From NCBI GenBank assembly GCA_963769255.1, contig CAVYKV010000001.1:2604001-2668000 (forward strand): a stretch of DNA of 64,000 nucleotides. The letters are read 5' to 3'. The position numbers were made by a program, and so were the translations under genes. Shown piece after piece: positions 9,538-17,996 of this stretch (positions are counted from its first letter, which is position 1; each line of letters begins with the position of its first letter). The notes below the pieces were generated by a model that saw only the letters and a program-made list of their open reading frames with translations, had not been told where the DNA came from and searched no databases. The DNA comes from JAKACA01 sp963769255 (lineage in GTDB: Bacteria > Actinomycetota > Acidimicrobiia > Acidimicrobiales > Bog-793).

Positions 9538-10563
9538 TCAGGGAGCCACCAGCTCCCGCAGCAGCCGCCGCAGCTCGAGCGTGATGCGGTCGGCCCGGGT
9601 GTGGACCTCTCGCCGCAGATCGAGGGGCAGCCGGTTGTCCTCGTAACGCTCCTGCACGAGCAGGTCCTCCGCCATGACCGCCTCCTGGTAGGCGACGGCC
9701 TCGGCCATGGCGGCGGCATCGCCGGCGGTGTCGTCCCGGTACAGCAACGTGTAGAGCCGGCACTCCTCCGCCGTCTCCGGCTGCACGAAGAAGGCGACGA
9801 CGTTGGCCCCGCCGGCGTCGAGGAAGTCGAGGCGCAGCCGCACGGAGAACGGCACCCGGTACACGTAGGTCATCCGCCATTGCTGCAGGAGGGGCCGGAT
9901 GCCGGCGGCGACGCCGGGATCCTCCCGGTTCGAGAACGTGTCGTCGTACACCACCTCGAAACCCCCCTCCACCCTCCCGGCCGAGTACTCCCGGATCACC
10001 TCGGGTGAGTCGGCACCGAAGGTGCCGCCGTGCACGAAGGGGAAGTGGGCCATGTCGAGGAAGTTGTCGATCATGAGGCCGGCGCCGACGTGGGCTCGCT
10101 GCGGCGGGAGGAACCCGACGTCGTAGGACGGGTCGTCCGCCTCGGGCACGTCGAGGACGCCGGCCGCCGGCTCCTCCGGGGCGAGCCACACGATGCCGTA
10201 GCGCTCCACGACGGCGGCCGGCCGGGTCAGGCGGCACGGCGGGAGCGCCCTCACCTCCGGTCCGAGGGCGGGGATCTCGACGACGGCGCCGTCGGCGCCA
10301 TAACACCAGCCGTGGTAGCGGCATCGCAGGCGATCGCCACCTTCGATGTGCCCGAGGGAGAGGGGGGCGCCCCGATGGGGGCAGCGGTCGTCGAAGGCGG
10401 CGATCACGCCGCCGAGGCGGCAGAGCACCCAGCGCTCGCCGAGGAGCACCACCGGGAGGGGCGCCGCGGCGACCTCGCTCGAGAGGGCGACGGGGTGGAA
10501 GGCCCGCCGCAGGCGGGGATCGACGTTCGTCAGGAACTGGTCGTCATCGCTCCGAGAAGCCAT
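9538..10563 (-). CDS. Rieske [2Fe-2S] non-heme iron oxygenase, NdmA-like (copy 1)
   Basis: 341 residues. The Rieske cluster site is CPHRGAPLSLG then CRYHGWCYG (C-x-H ... C-x2-H). The mononuclear iron site is in NFLDMAHFPFVH (Asp and two His). Layout, the phrase RYGIVWL and the C-terminal REVHTRADRITLELRRLL match ring- or N-demethylating Rieske oxygenases of the caffeine-demethylase (NdmA/NdmB) type; this is by family resemblance. ATG at 10563 follows GGAGGGCAC, a strong ribosome binding site, so the open frame upstream (to 10659) is not used. Divergent from the second Rieske gene across a short promoter region. No dedicated reductase gene is present in the window, so electrons must come from elsewhere. 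Confidence 0.85.
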   Translation of the reverse strand: MASRSDDDQFLTNVDPRLRRAFHPVALSSEVAAAPLPVVLLGERWVLCRLGGVIAAFDDRCPHRGAPLSLGHIEGGDRLRCRYHGWCYGADGAVVEIPALGPEVRALPPCRLTRPAAVVERYGIVWLAPEEPAAGVLDVPEADDPSYDVGFLPPQRAHVGAGLMIDNFLDMAHFPFVHGGTFGADSPEVIREYSAGRVEGGFEVVYDDTFSNREDPGVAAGIRPLLQQWRMTYVYRVPFSVRLRLDFLDAGGANVVAFFVQPETAEECRLYTLLYRDDTAGDAAAMAEAVAYQEAVMAEDLLVQERYEDNRLPLDLRREVHTRADRITLELRRLLRELVAP

Positions 10564-10644
10564 GTGCCCTCCACGTTCGGTCGCCCCGCCGAGCCGCCGG
10601 GAGCGACCGTCCCTTGCTCTCGGCCGCTGCCGGCGATATAAGTA

Positions 10645-10665
10645 TGACTTGTCGCGCATAAGTCA
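10645..10665. promoter_or_regulatory. Inverted repeat in the divergent Rieske promoter region
   Basis: TGACTT (10645-10650) and AAGTCA (10660-10665) form a perfect 6-bp inverted repeat with a 9-bp spacer; a direct repeat CGCATA (10655-10660 and 10666-10671) overlaps its right arm. It lies in the only AT-richer part of the 124-bp space between two divergent oxygenase genes. A regulator such as the XRE-cupin protein encoded downstream could bind here; that link is inference. Confidence 0.4.
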
Positions 10666-10687
10666 CGCATAGGCGACGGGGGGCACT

Positions 10688-11710
10688 GTGGCGCTTTCGA
10701 TGCCACCCGAGACGGCGTTCGCCGCCTCGGACTGGGAGGTGCTGGCGAGCTGCTGGCACCCCCTCGCCTACAGCCGGGACATCGGCGACGGCCCCTACCC
10801 CGTCCGCCTCCTCGATCACGACCTCATCGCCTACCGCTCGGCGGGCGGCATCGTCGTGGCGAGGGATCTCTGCGTCCACCGGGGCACTCCGCTCTCCCTC
10901 GGCCGGGTGGAGAACGGCGAGATCGTCTGCGCCTACCACGGGTGGCGTTACGGCGGCGACGGCCGCTGCACGCTCATCCCCTCCTTCGGGAGCGAGCACT
11001 CCATTCCCCCGAAGGCGCGCCTCATGACCTGCCGCGCCCAGGAGCGCTACGGGATCGTCTGGGTGCTGCTCGGCGAGGAGGAGCGCTGCGGCGTCCCGAG
11101 CTGGCCGGAGATCGGGCAGGCGGGCTACCGCACCGTGCAGCCGGATCCGCAGGAGTGGGCCATCTCGGCGGGGCGCCAGGTGGAGAACTTCCTCGACGTC
11201 AGCCACTTCTCCTTCGTGCACGCCGGCACGTTCGGCAATCCCGACTGGGCCGAAGTGGGGGACGTGGATGTCGAGCGCACGGACGTGGGGCTCCGCTACG
11301 ACTTCGTCTACATGGCCTCCAACCCGGGCACCTCGCCGTTGAGCGGAGGCGAGGACATCCACCGCACGATGCACTACGAGCTGACCCTGCCTTTCAGCGC
11401 CCGGCTCGTCATCGACTACCCGGGCGAGCAGCGGGACGTCGTCTTCATCACGGCCGCCCCCGTGACGCCGAAGAGCGATCGTGTCTTCCTCTTCGTCGCC
11501 CGCAACTACGACCACGACAGGTCCGACGAGGAGCTCCTCGCCTGGGACCTCGCCATCTTGGCGGAGGACCGCCGCATCATCGAGCTGCAGCGGCCGGAGG
11601 AGCTGCCGCTCGACCTCGCAGCCGAGCTGCACGTGAAGGCCGACCGCATGACCCTTGCCTACCGCAAGACGTTGGGCGAGCTCGGCCTCGGCAGGAAGTA
11701 CACGAGCTGA
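10688..11710 (+). CDS. Rieske [2Fe-2S] non-heme iron oxygenase, NdmA-like (copy 2)
   Basis: 340 residues; a paralogue of the divergent gene. Rieske site CVHRGTPLSLG and CAYHGWRYG; iron site ENFLDVSHFSFVHAGTFG. Shared NdmA/NdmB-like features include the opening CWHPLAYSRD, ERYGIVWVLL, AEDRRIIELQ and the C-terminal KADRMTLAYRKTLGEL. The likely reaction is oxidative N-demethylation or hydroxylation of a nitrogen heterocycle; the substrate is inferred from the neighbouring nucleobase permease and deaminases. The GTG start at 10688 is preceded by a GGGGGG run. Two divergent paralogues could be two subunits or two regiospecific enzymes. Confidence 0.87.
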   Translation: MALSMPPETAFAASDWEVLASCWHPLAYSRDIGDGPYPVRLLDHDLIAYRSAGGIVVARDLCVHRGTPLSLGRVENGEIVCAYHGWRYGGDGRCTLIPSFGSEHSIPPKARLMTCRAQERYGIVWVLLGEEERCGVPSWPEIGQAGYRTVQPDPQEWAISAGRQVENFLDVSHFSFVHAGTFGNPDWAEVGDVDVERTDVGLRYDFVYMASNPGTSPLSGGEDIHRTMHYELTLPFSARLVIDYPGEQRDVVFITAAPVTPKSDRVFLFVARNYDHDRSDEELLAWDLAILAEDRRIIELQRPEELPLDLAAELHVKADRMTLAYRKTLGELGLGRKYTS

Positions 11711-11745
11711 CCGGCTCGGGGGGGGCCCACGTGAAGGAGGGGGAG

Positions 11746-13215
11746 ATGGACAGCAAGGACATCGTCGCCGGCGACATCGAGGCGTACGCGCCGCTCGTCA
11801 TCGAGCACCGGGGGATCGACCACATTCCCGAGAGCGACCGGCACGGCAACGCCCTCGGCCTGTTCTGGATGTGGTCGGGCGGCCTCTGGAGCGTCAACAA
11901 CCTTCTCTTCGGCGCCCTCTTGTACTTCTTCAGCGTCTCGTTCGCCCAGGCGATCGTCATCATCCTCGTCGGCAACGTCGTCTCGTGGGTGATCCTCGGG
12001 CTCGCCAGCCTGCAGGGGCCGACCACGGGGACGACGTCGTTCATGATCTCGCGGGCGCCTTTCGGGCCGAACGGCGCACGGGGCGTGAGCGTCTTCAACT
12101 GGCTCACCCTCGTCGGCTACGAGGCCCTCAACCTCGCCATCATCGTCCTTGCCACCCTCGCACTCTTCGCCAAGGCGGGGGTCAGCGGGTCGGGCTGGCT
12201 GAAAGCCATCGTCATCATCGTGGTGTGCGTCATCGATCTCCCCCTCCCCTTCTACGGCCACGCCATGGTGATGACGAGCCTTCGCTGGCTGAGCTACGCC
12301 TTCATCGTCCTGTCGATCGTGCTCACCATCCTCGTGCTCCCGAAGGTCCACCTGAGCGGCATTCATACGCACGCCAACTGGGTCGGGCTCTCGAGCGCCT
12401 TCTCGTTCATCCTCATCGCCGGCGGACTCGGCTACATCAACGAGGCGAGCGACTATTCCCGCTACCTGCCGCCCGGCACACGCAAGGCGAGCATCGTGGG
12501 ATGGGTGACGATCGGCGCCCTTATCCCCTGCGTGCTGCTCGAGATCGTGGGCTTCCTCGTGTCGTCCATCGTGCCGACCGCAAGCGACGTGGTGAACGGC
12601 TTCCCTGCCGCCCTGCCCGGGTGGTTCGTCGTCCCCTACCTGCTCTTCGTCATCATCCAGCTCTTCGCCCTCAACACGCTCAACCTCTACTCGTCCGGCC
12701 TCACGCTGCAGGCGATCGGCGTCAAGCTCGCCCGCTGGAAGTGCACGCTCGTGGACCTCGCCATCTGCCTCGTGCTCCTCTTCGTGATCATCTTCTCCCA
12801 GTCCTTCAACACGTTCCTCTCCGAGTTCCTCCTCTGCACGATCATCTGGGCGGCCCCGTGGTCGGCCGTCTTCCTCGTCGACTGGGCGATGCGCCGCGGC
12901 CATTACGACGTCCCCTCCCTCTTCGCAAGGAAGCCGAACGTCTACTGGAGCTGGAAGGGTGTCTCCGTCCCGGGCATCGCCGCCCTCGTGGGCGGGATGC
13001 TGGCCTCCGCGCTGTTCATCAACACCACGCTGTTCGTCGGCCCCCTCTCGAGCGCCGTAAGCGACGCCGACTTCAGCGCACTGTCCGGGCTCGTCGTGAG
13101 CGGCGTGCTCTACTACGTCCTCGCCCGCCGGGCCATCAATCGCCAGCTGGCGGCCGGCGGCGAGAGGCCGCTCACCTCGCTCGGCGCCGACGCCGGGACG
13201 GTCGTCCCGGGGTGA
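11746..13215 (+). CDS. NCS1-family nucleobase:cation symporter
   Basis: 489 residues with about twelve predicted membrane helices and the NCS1 pattern: an N-terminal soluble stretch (AYAPLVIEHRGIDHIPESDR), GLFWMWSGGLWSVNN in helix 1, a GPTTGTTSFMISRAPFGPNG block, SDYSRYLP, and KPNVYWSWKGV near the end. Family members take up purines, pyrimidines, hydantoins or thiamine precursors with a cation. ATG at 11746 follows GGAGGGGGAG; the long frame upstream of it is only an open frame over the Rieske gene. Its place between oxygenase and deaminase genes suggests import of the catabolic substrate. Confidence 0.87.
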   Translation: MDSKDIVAGDIEAYAPLVIEHRGIDHIPESDRHGNALGLFWMWSGGLWSVNNLLFGALLYFFSVSFAQAIVIILVGNVVSWVILGLASLQGPTTGTTSFMISRAPFGPNGARGVSVFNWLTLVGYEALNLAIIVLATLALFAKAGVSGSGWLKAIVIIVVCVIDLPLPFYGHAMVMTSLRWLSYAFIVLSIVLTILVLPKVHLSGIHTHANWVGLSSAFSFILIAGGLGYINEASDYSRYLPPGTRKASIVGWVTIGALIPCVLLEIVGFLVSSIVPTASDVVNGFPAALPGWFVVPYLLFVIIQLFALNTLNLYSSGLTLQAIGVKLARWKCTLVDLAICLVLLFVIIFSQSFNTFLSEFLLCTIIWAAPWSAVFLVDWAMRRGHYDVPSLFARKPNVYWSWKGVSVPGIAALVGGMLASALFINTTLFVGPLSSAVSDADFSALSGLVVSGVLYYVLARRAINRQLAAGGERPLTSLGADAGTVVPG

Positions 13216-13298
13216 GCCGTGCCGCCGACGACCGGGCGGCGCCGAAGGCGGCAGGCCGCCGGCAGCCGAGAGCGTCCGAGGTGGCAAGCTTGCCGCCC

Positions 13299-13917
13299 AT
13301 GGCACAGAACGGCAGGCACGGTCGACCCGCGCCCGCCCCTGCGTCGGGCACCCCGGAGCGGGAGCTGTCGACGGCCGTCGGCCTCGCCGTGCGGGCCGCC
13401 CGGGCGCGTAGCGGGATGACCCTCGTGGAGCTCGGCCGGAGCGCCGGTGTCACGGAGGCGTTCCTCAGCCAGCTCGAGAACGGCCGCTCGATGCCCAGCC
13501 TGCTCACGCTCCACCGCATCGCCGAATCGCTCGGGGTGAGCGCCCAGACGCTGCTGCCGGGCGACGAGCCGGACGTCGTCAGCCTCGTACGGGCGAGGGA
13601 AGGCCGCCTCTACGAGCGGGCGGAACTCCCCGGGGCGATGCTGGAGCGCTTCCTCGTGCGCGGCCGGCGGCTCATGGAGCCCTCGGAGATCCGGGCCGCC
13701 TCGGGGTCGACCTCCGGCGACTTCGTCGCCCACTCCGGCGAGGAGATGCTCTACGTGCTCGCCGGCAAGTTGCCGCGTGGAGCTTCGGGGCGCCCAGGCG
13801 GAGGAGCTCGGCCGTGGCGACTGCCTCTACCACCCGGCCACCATCCCGCACCGCTGGGAGGTCGTGGGCACGAGGCCGGCGCAGTTCCTCGTCATCGCGA
13901 CGCCCTCGTCGTTCTGA
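13299..13917 (+). CDS. XRE-type HTH plus cupin regulator, frameshifted
   Basis: The N-terminal half has a lambda-repressor-like helix-turn-helix (MTLVELGRSAGVTEAFLSQL, then RSMPSLLTLHRIAESLGV). A small cupin domain follows (GDFVAHSGEEMLYVLAGKL). The frame breaks near 13766-13776: after AGKL the cupin continues one frame over as VELRGAQAEELGRG and ends FLVIATPSSF before TGA at 13915-13917. Removing one base near CCGCG restores a normal HTH-cupin protein of about 205 residues. The unshifted frame instead runs into the downstream amidohydrolase, giving a false fusion. Such regulators often sense a small metabolite in the cupin; here it would control this catabolic cluster. Confidence 0.75.
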
Positions 13918-13919
13918 TC

Positions 13920-15290
13920 GTGACGACGCAGCCGCCGGCGGCGGTCGACACGAGGGTGCGGTCCGGGCTCGTCGTGACCGCGAGCGGCGAGGAGATCCGA
14001 AACGGCGTCCTCGAGGTCACGGCAGGGGTCCTCACGCACGTCGGGACGGCCCCGACGGCCGCGGCCGCCGCCGAGACCGTCGACGCCGCCGCCATGATCG
14101 TCATCCCGGGCCTCGTCAACACGCACTGCCACACGAGCCAGCAGCTCGCTCGCGGGCTCGCCGACGACGTCGACCTCCTCACCTGGCTGCAGGACCGCAT
14201 CTGGCCCTACGAGGCGAGCCTGTCGCCGGCGGACGTCGAGCTCAGCACGCTCCTGTGCAGCCTCGAACAGATCCGCAGCGGGGTCACGACCCTGGCCGAC
14301 CCAGGCGGCCAACACGTCGACGCCATGGGCGCCGCCCTGGCGCAGGCAGGGCTGCGTGCGGTGCTCGGCCGCAGCACGATGGACATCCCCGACGGGCTGC
14401 CAGAGGCGTTCCGCGCCAGCACGGAGGCCTCCCTCGAGGCACAGGACGAGCTGGCCGCCCGCTGGCACGGCGCCGCCGACGGCCGCCTGCGCGCCTCCTA
14501 CACCTTGCGCACGATCTTCAATTGCTCCGACGACCTCATCGTGCGCAGCGCCGAGCGCGCCCGCGACGCCGGCCTCCTCCTGCAGATGCACGTCGCCGAG
14601 GTGCCGGCGGAGGTCGAGCTCGTGCGCGCTTCCCGGGGCACCACCGTCGTGCGCCACTTGGACAAGCTGGGGGTGCTGGGGCCGGGGTTTCTTGCGATCC
14701 ATGCCGTCTGGCTGGACGACGAGGAGCTCGACCTCCTGGCGTCCACCGGCACGCCGGTCTCGCACAACGCCGCCTCCGCCATGCGGGTGCTCGGGATGCC
14801 CCGCGTCGTGGACATGCTGGACCGCGGGGTGACAGTGGGGCTCGGGACGGACGGGGCGCCTACGAACAACCGCATGAGCCTCGTCGACGAGATGTACGTC
14901 GCCTCCCTGCTGCAAAAGGCGATGCGGGGCGACCCGACCGCCCTCCCGGCGCGGCAGGTGCTCGACCTGGCGACACGGGGCGGCGCCCGGGCGCTCGGCT
15001 GGGACGACGAGATCGGGACCCTCGAGGTGGGCAAGGCAGCCGACCTCGTCCTCGTGGACCCGGCGACCGCCAACATGACGCCGGTGCACGACGCTGTCTC
15101 GGCGCTCGTCACGTCCATGAAGTCGGAGAACGTGCACTCGGTGATGTGCGCCGGACGTTGGCTCATGCGGGCGCGCACCGTCACGGTCCTCGACGAGGCG
15201 GCCCTCCTCTCGGCGGCGCAGGAACGGGCGGCCGCGCTCGGCCCGCAGCCCTCGCCGTGGACACCCTGGCCGCCCGGGCCGCCGGCATGA
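13920..15290 (+). CDS. TRZ/ATZ-type amidohydrolase (aminohydrolase/deaminase)
   Basis: 456 residues of the metal-dependent amidohydrolase superfamily, chlorohydrolase/SAH-deaminase branch. The metal site is visible in GLVNTHCHTSQQLARGL (HxH), LQMHVAEVPAE (His), AIHAVWLDDEE (His) and GLGTDGAPTNNRM (Asp). A small beta domain is built from both termini (SGLVVTASGEE at the start, GKAADLVLVDP at the end). The GTG start at 13920 is two bases after the XRE-cupin stop. Likely hydrolytic deamination or dechlorination-type chemistry on an amino-substituted N-heterocycle. Substrate not determined. Confidence 0.84.
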   Translation: MTTQPPAAVDTRVRSGLVVTASGEEIRNGVLEVTAGVLTHVGTAPTAAAAAETVDAAAMIVIPGLVNTHCHTSQQLARGLADDVDLLTWLQDRIWPYEASLSPADVELSTLLCSLEQIRSGVTTLADPGGQHVDAMGAALAQAGLRAVLGRSTMDIPDGLPEAFRASTEASLEAQDELAARWHGAADGRLRASYTLRTIFNCSDDLIVRSAERARDAGLLLQMHVAEVPAEVELVRASRGTTVVRHLDKLGVLGPGFLAIHAVWLDDEELDLLASTGTPVSHNAASAMRVLGMPRVVDMLDRGVTVGLGTDGAPTNNRMSLVDEMYVASLLQKAMRGDPTALPARQVLDLATRGGARALGWDDEIGTLEVGKAADLVLVDPATANMTPVHDAVSALVTSMKSENVHSVMCAGRWLMRARTVTVLDEAALLSAAQERAAALGPQPSPWTPWPPGPPA

Positions 15291-16648
15291 CCCCGGCCGA
15301 CCTCCTCGTGCGCGACAGCGAGCTGCTCGTCACGCTCGACGGCGAGCCCGTCCGGGGCGGTTGGGTGTCGGTGCGCGACGGAGTCGTCGAGGCCGTGGGC
15401 CGGGCAGGTGACGAGCCGCCGGCCGCCGAGGAGCTCTCAGCGAGGGACAGCCTCGTGACACCCGGGCTCGTGAACACCCATCACCACATCTACCAGAACC
15501 TCACACGCTCCTACGGCCCGGCCCTCACGGGCGGCCTCTTCCCGTGGCTGACGACGCTGTACCCCCTCTGGAGCCGGCTCGACGAGGAGGCGTCCTACGT
15601 CTCGGCCTGGATCGGGCTCGCCGAGCTGGCGCTCGGGGGTTGCACGACGACGAGCGACCACCTCTACGTGCACCCCCGCCCCTTCCTCATCGACGCCGAG
15701 ATCGCCGCCGCCGGCGAGGTCGGGCTCCGCTTCCACCCGACGCGGGGATCCATGAGCCGGTCGCAGGACGACGGGGGTCTCCCACCCGCCTCCGTCGTGC
15801 AGCAGGACGACGAGATCCTGGCCGATTGCGAGCGCCTCATCGACCGGTACCACGACCCCGCCCCGGGGGCGATGGTGCGCATCGCCCTCGGGCCCTGCTC
15901 GCCCTTCAGCGTCACCCCGGAGCTGATGAGAGCCAGTGCCGAGCTCGCCGAGCAACGGGACGTCCGTCTCCACACGCACCTTGCCGAGGACACCGACGAG
16001 ACGGCCTACTGCCTCGAGCACTTCGCCTGCCGGCCCGTGCCCCACTTCTGCGACGTGGGGTGGAACACCGGCCGCGCCTGGGTGGCGCACTGCATCTTCC
16101 CCAACGAGGCCGAGATGGCCCAGCTCGGCCGGGGCGGAACGGCCGTGGCGCACTGCCCGAGCTCGAACATGCTCATCGGAGGGGCGAGCACGCCGGTGAG
16201 AGCCCTGCGGGAGCTGGGCGTCCCCGTCGGCCTCGGCTGCGACGGCTCCGCCTCCACGGACCACGCCTCGATGTGGCTGGAGGCCCGCACGGCCCTCCTC
16301 CTCGGTCGGTACCGGGACGGCCCGGGCTCCATGTCGGCGTGGGACGCCCTCCGGCTGGCGACGACGGGATCGGCGCGCTGCCTTGGGCGGGAGGACGAGC
16401 TCGGACGCCTCCGGCCGGGGGCTCCCGCCGACCTCGTCGCCTGGCCGCTCGACGGGGTCGCCTTCGCCGGCGCACACACCGACCTCGTGGAGGCGTGGCT
16501 GCGGTGCGGCCCGGTGGCGGCACGCCACAGCGTCGTGGGTGGCCGCGTCGTCGTGCGGGACGGCCGCCTCAGGGCGCCCGGCCTGGACGAACAGCTGGCG
16601 GCGCACCGCCGCATCTCCCGTCAGTGGCAGGGGGTGCTCGGGGCGTGA
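15287..16648 (+). CDS. Amidohydrolase, 8-oxoguanine deaminase-like
   Basis: 453 residues. Metal ligands are in GLVNTHHHIYQNLTRSYG (HxH), LHTHLAEDTDE (His), VAHCIFPNEAEM (His) and GLGCDGSASTDHASM (Asp). The run GGLFPWLTTLYPLWSRLDEE and SSNMLIGG are like 8-oxoguanine deaminases and hydroxyatrazine aminohydrolases (AtzB type); I judge the first more likely from HHHIYQNLTR. The reaction would convert 8-oxoguanine (or a related aminopurine) to the oxo product plus ammonia. ATG overlaps the preceding stop (ATGA), so the two deaminases are translated together. Fits a purine-degradation role for the cluster. Confidence 0.8.
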   Translation: MTPADLLVRDSELLVTLDGEPVRGGWVSVRDGVVEAVGRAGDEPPAAEELSARDSLVTPGLVNTHHHIYQNLTRSYGPALTGGLFPWLTTLYPLWSRLDEEASYVSAWIGLAELALGGCTTTSDHLYVHPRPFLIDAEIAAAGEVGLRFHPTRGSMSRSQDDGGLPPASVVQQDDEILADCERLIDRYHDPAPGAMVRIALGPCSPFSVTPELMRASAELAEQRDVRLHTHLAEDTDETAYCLEHFACRPVPHFCDVGWNTGRAWVAHCIFPNEAEMAQLGRGGTAVAHCPSSNMLIGGASTPVRALRELGVPVGLGCDGSASTDHASMWLEARTALLLGRYRDGPGSMSAWDALRLATTGSARCLGREDELGRLRPGAPADLVAWPLDGVAFAGAHTDLVEAWLRCGPVAARHSVVGGRVVVRDGRLRAPGLDEQLAAHRRISRQWQGVLGA

Positions 16649-16757
16649 GCCGCCCCGCCGCCCGAAAGCCAGCGGTAACCATTCCGGTCCGTCTACGGTC
16701 AAAGTAGGGGAAAGCCCGGGTGCCCTCGCGCCCGGCGAAGTTTTGAGGGGAGGTGCC

Positions 16758-17996
16758 GTGCTGGCGTTCACGTTTCCCGGGCAGGGTTCACAACGTCCCG
16801 GCATGGGCTCGCCGTGGAGGGACCACCCCTCCTTCGAGCTCGTGGAGCAGGCATCCGAGGTGACCGGGCGCGACGTGGAGTCGCTCTTGTGCGAGGCGGA
16901 TCAGGAGACGCTCAAACAGACCGACAACGCCCAGCTGGCGACGTTCGTCCTCAGCCTCATCGTGCTCGACGCCGCCGAGCGGGTGGGGCTCGAGCCAAGC
17001 CTGTGCGCCGGCCACTCCCTCGGTGAGTACACGGCCCTCGTGGCCTCCGGCGCCCTCGACTACGAGGACGCCCTCCGGCTCGTGGCCGAGCGGGGCGCCG
17101 CCATGCAACACGCCGCCGAGGTGAACCCGGGCACCATGGCCGCCGTCCTCGGCATGGACGACGACGCCGTCGAGGCGGCCTGCACCCTCGCCGAGGGCGA
17201 CGTCTGGGTCGCCAACTACAACGCTCCCGGCCAGGTCGTCATCGCCGGCACGGTGGAGGGCGTGGCCGAGGCGGGCGACATCGCCAAATCCATGGGGGGC
17301 AAGAAGGTCCTGCCCATCCCGGTGGGCGGCGCCTTCCACACGCCCCTCATGAACCCCGCCCGCGAGCGCCTGCGCAAGGCGCTCTCCGAGGTGAACTTCC
17401 ACGCCCCGGAGCCGGCCGTTCTCGCCAACGTCGACGCCCGCCCGCATACCGAGGCGGAGGACTGGCAGCGGTTGCTGTCGGCTCAGCTCTGCAGCCCCGT
17501 TCGCTGGCGCCAGACGCTCGATTGCCTGGCCGCCGCCGGCACGCAGACCTTCCTCGAGCTCGGCCCGGGCGGGGTCCTCACGGGGCTGGCCCGCCGGGTG
17601 CTCCCCACGCTCGAAACCATCGCCGTCTCCGTCGCCACCCCCGACGATCTGGACCGCCTGCTGGAGTCGCTCGCCGGCCGCAGCCTCGCCCAGCAGGAGG
17701 CGCTCGACGACCGAGTGGGCGAGCGCTTCCACATGTCGGAGCGCCTCGTGCTCGCCCCCGCCTCCGGGCTCTTCGAGCCGGACGGTGCCGTGGCGGGCCT
17801 CGTGCCAAGACCTGGCGTGACCTCCCATGATCCCGTGGACATCGAGGTGGGTGGCCTCATCGGGCTCGTGGGTGGCACCGAGGTCCGCTCCGCCTTCGCC
17901 GGCTCGCTCGAGGGCGTCCTCGTCCTGCCCGGCGAGCGCGTGACCACGGGACAGCCCGTCGCCTGGCTGCGGGCCTCCATGAAGGAGGGCATGTGA
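16758..17996 (+). CDS. fabD: Malonyl-CoA:ACP transacylase with C-terminal lipoyl/biotinyl-like domain
   Basis: Transfers malonyl from CoA to ACP for fatty-acid chain extension. The MCAT domain (about residues 1-300) is complete: TFPGQGSQRPGM, nucleophile GHSLGEY, the QVVIAG block, the catalytic His in GGAFHTPLM and LELGPGGVLTGL. The protein is 412 residues, about 100 longer than usual. The extra C-terminus ends in a beta-hammerhead pattern (VGGLIGLVGGTEVRSAFAG, then LVLPGERVTTGQPVAWLR) like a lipoyl or biotinyl domain, but the turn where the modified Lys should be reads GGTEV, so it is probably not modified. GTG start at 16758 follows GAGGGGAGG. First gene of the fab operon. Confidence 0.9.
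   Translation: MLAFTFPGQGSQRPGMGSPWRDHPSFELVEQASEVTGRDVESLLCEADQETLKQTDNAQLATFVLSLIVLDAAERVGLEPSLCAGHSLGEYTALVASGALDYEDALRLVAERGAAMQHAAEVNPGTMAAVLGMDDDAVEAACTLAEGDVWVANYNAPGQVVIAGTVEGVAEAGDIAKSMGGKKVLPIPVGGAFHTPLMNPARERLRKALSEVNFHAPEPAVLANVDARPHTEAEDWQRLLSAQLCSPVRWRQTLDCLAAAGTQTFLELGPGGVLTGLARRVLPTLETIAVSVATPDDLDRLLESLAGRSLAQQEALDDRVGERFHMSERLVLAPASGLFEPDGAVAGLVPRPGVTSHDPVDIEVGGLIGLVGGTEVRSAFAGSLEGVLVLPGERVTTGQPVAWLRASMKEGM

Noticed and set aside
11655..15290. One continuous plus-strand frame suggesting a permease-region/XRE/amidohydrolase fusion of about 1200 codons
   Set aside because: Its first part is antisense-like noise over the real permease frame, and the XRE-to-amidohydrolase join is produced by a frameshift; each real gene has its own start and conserved end.
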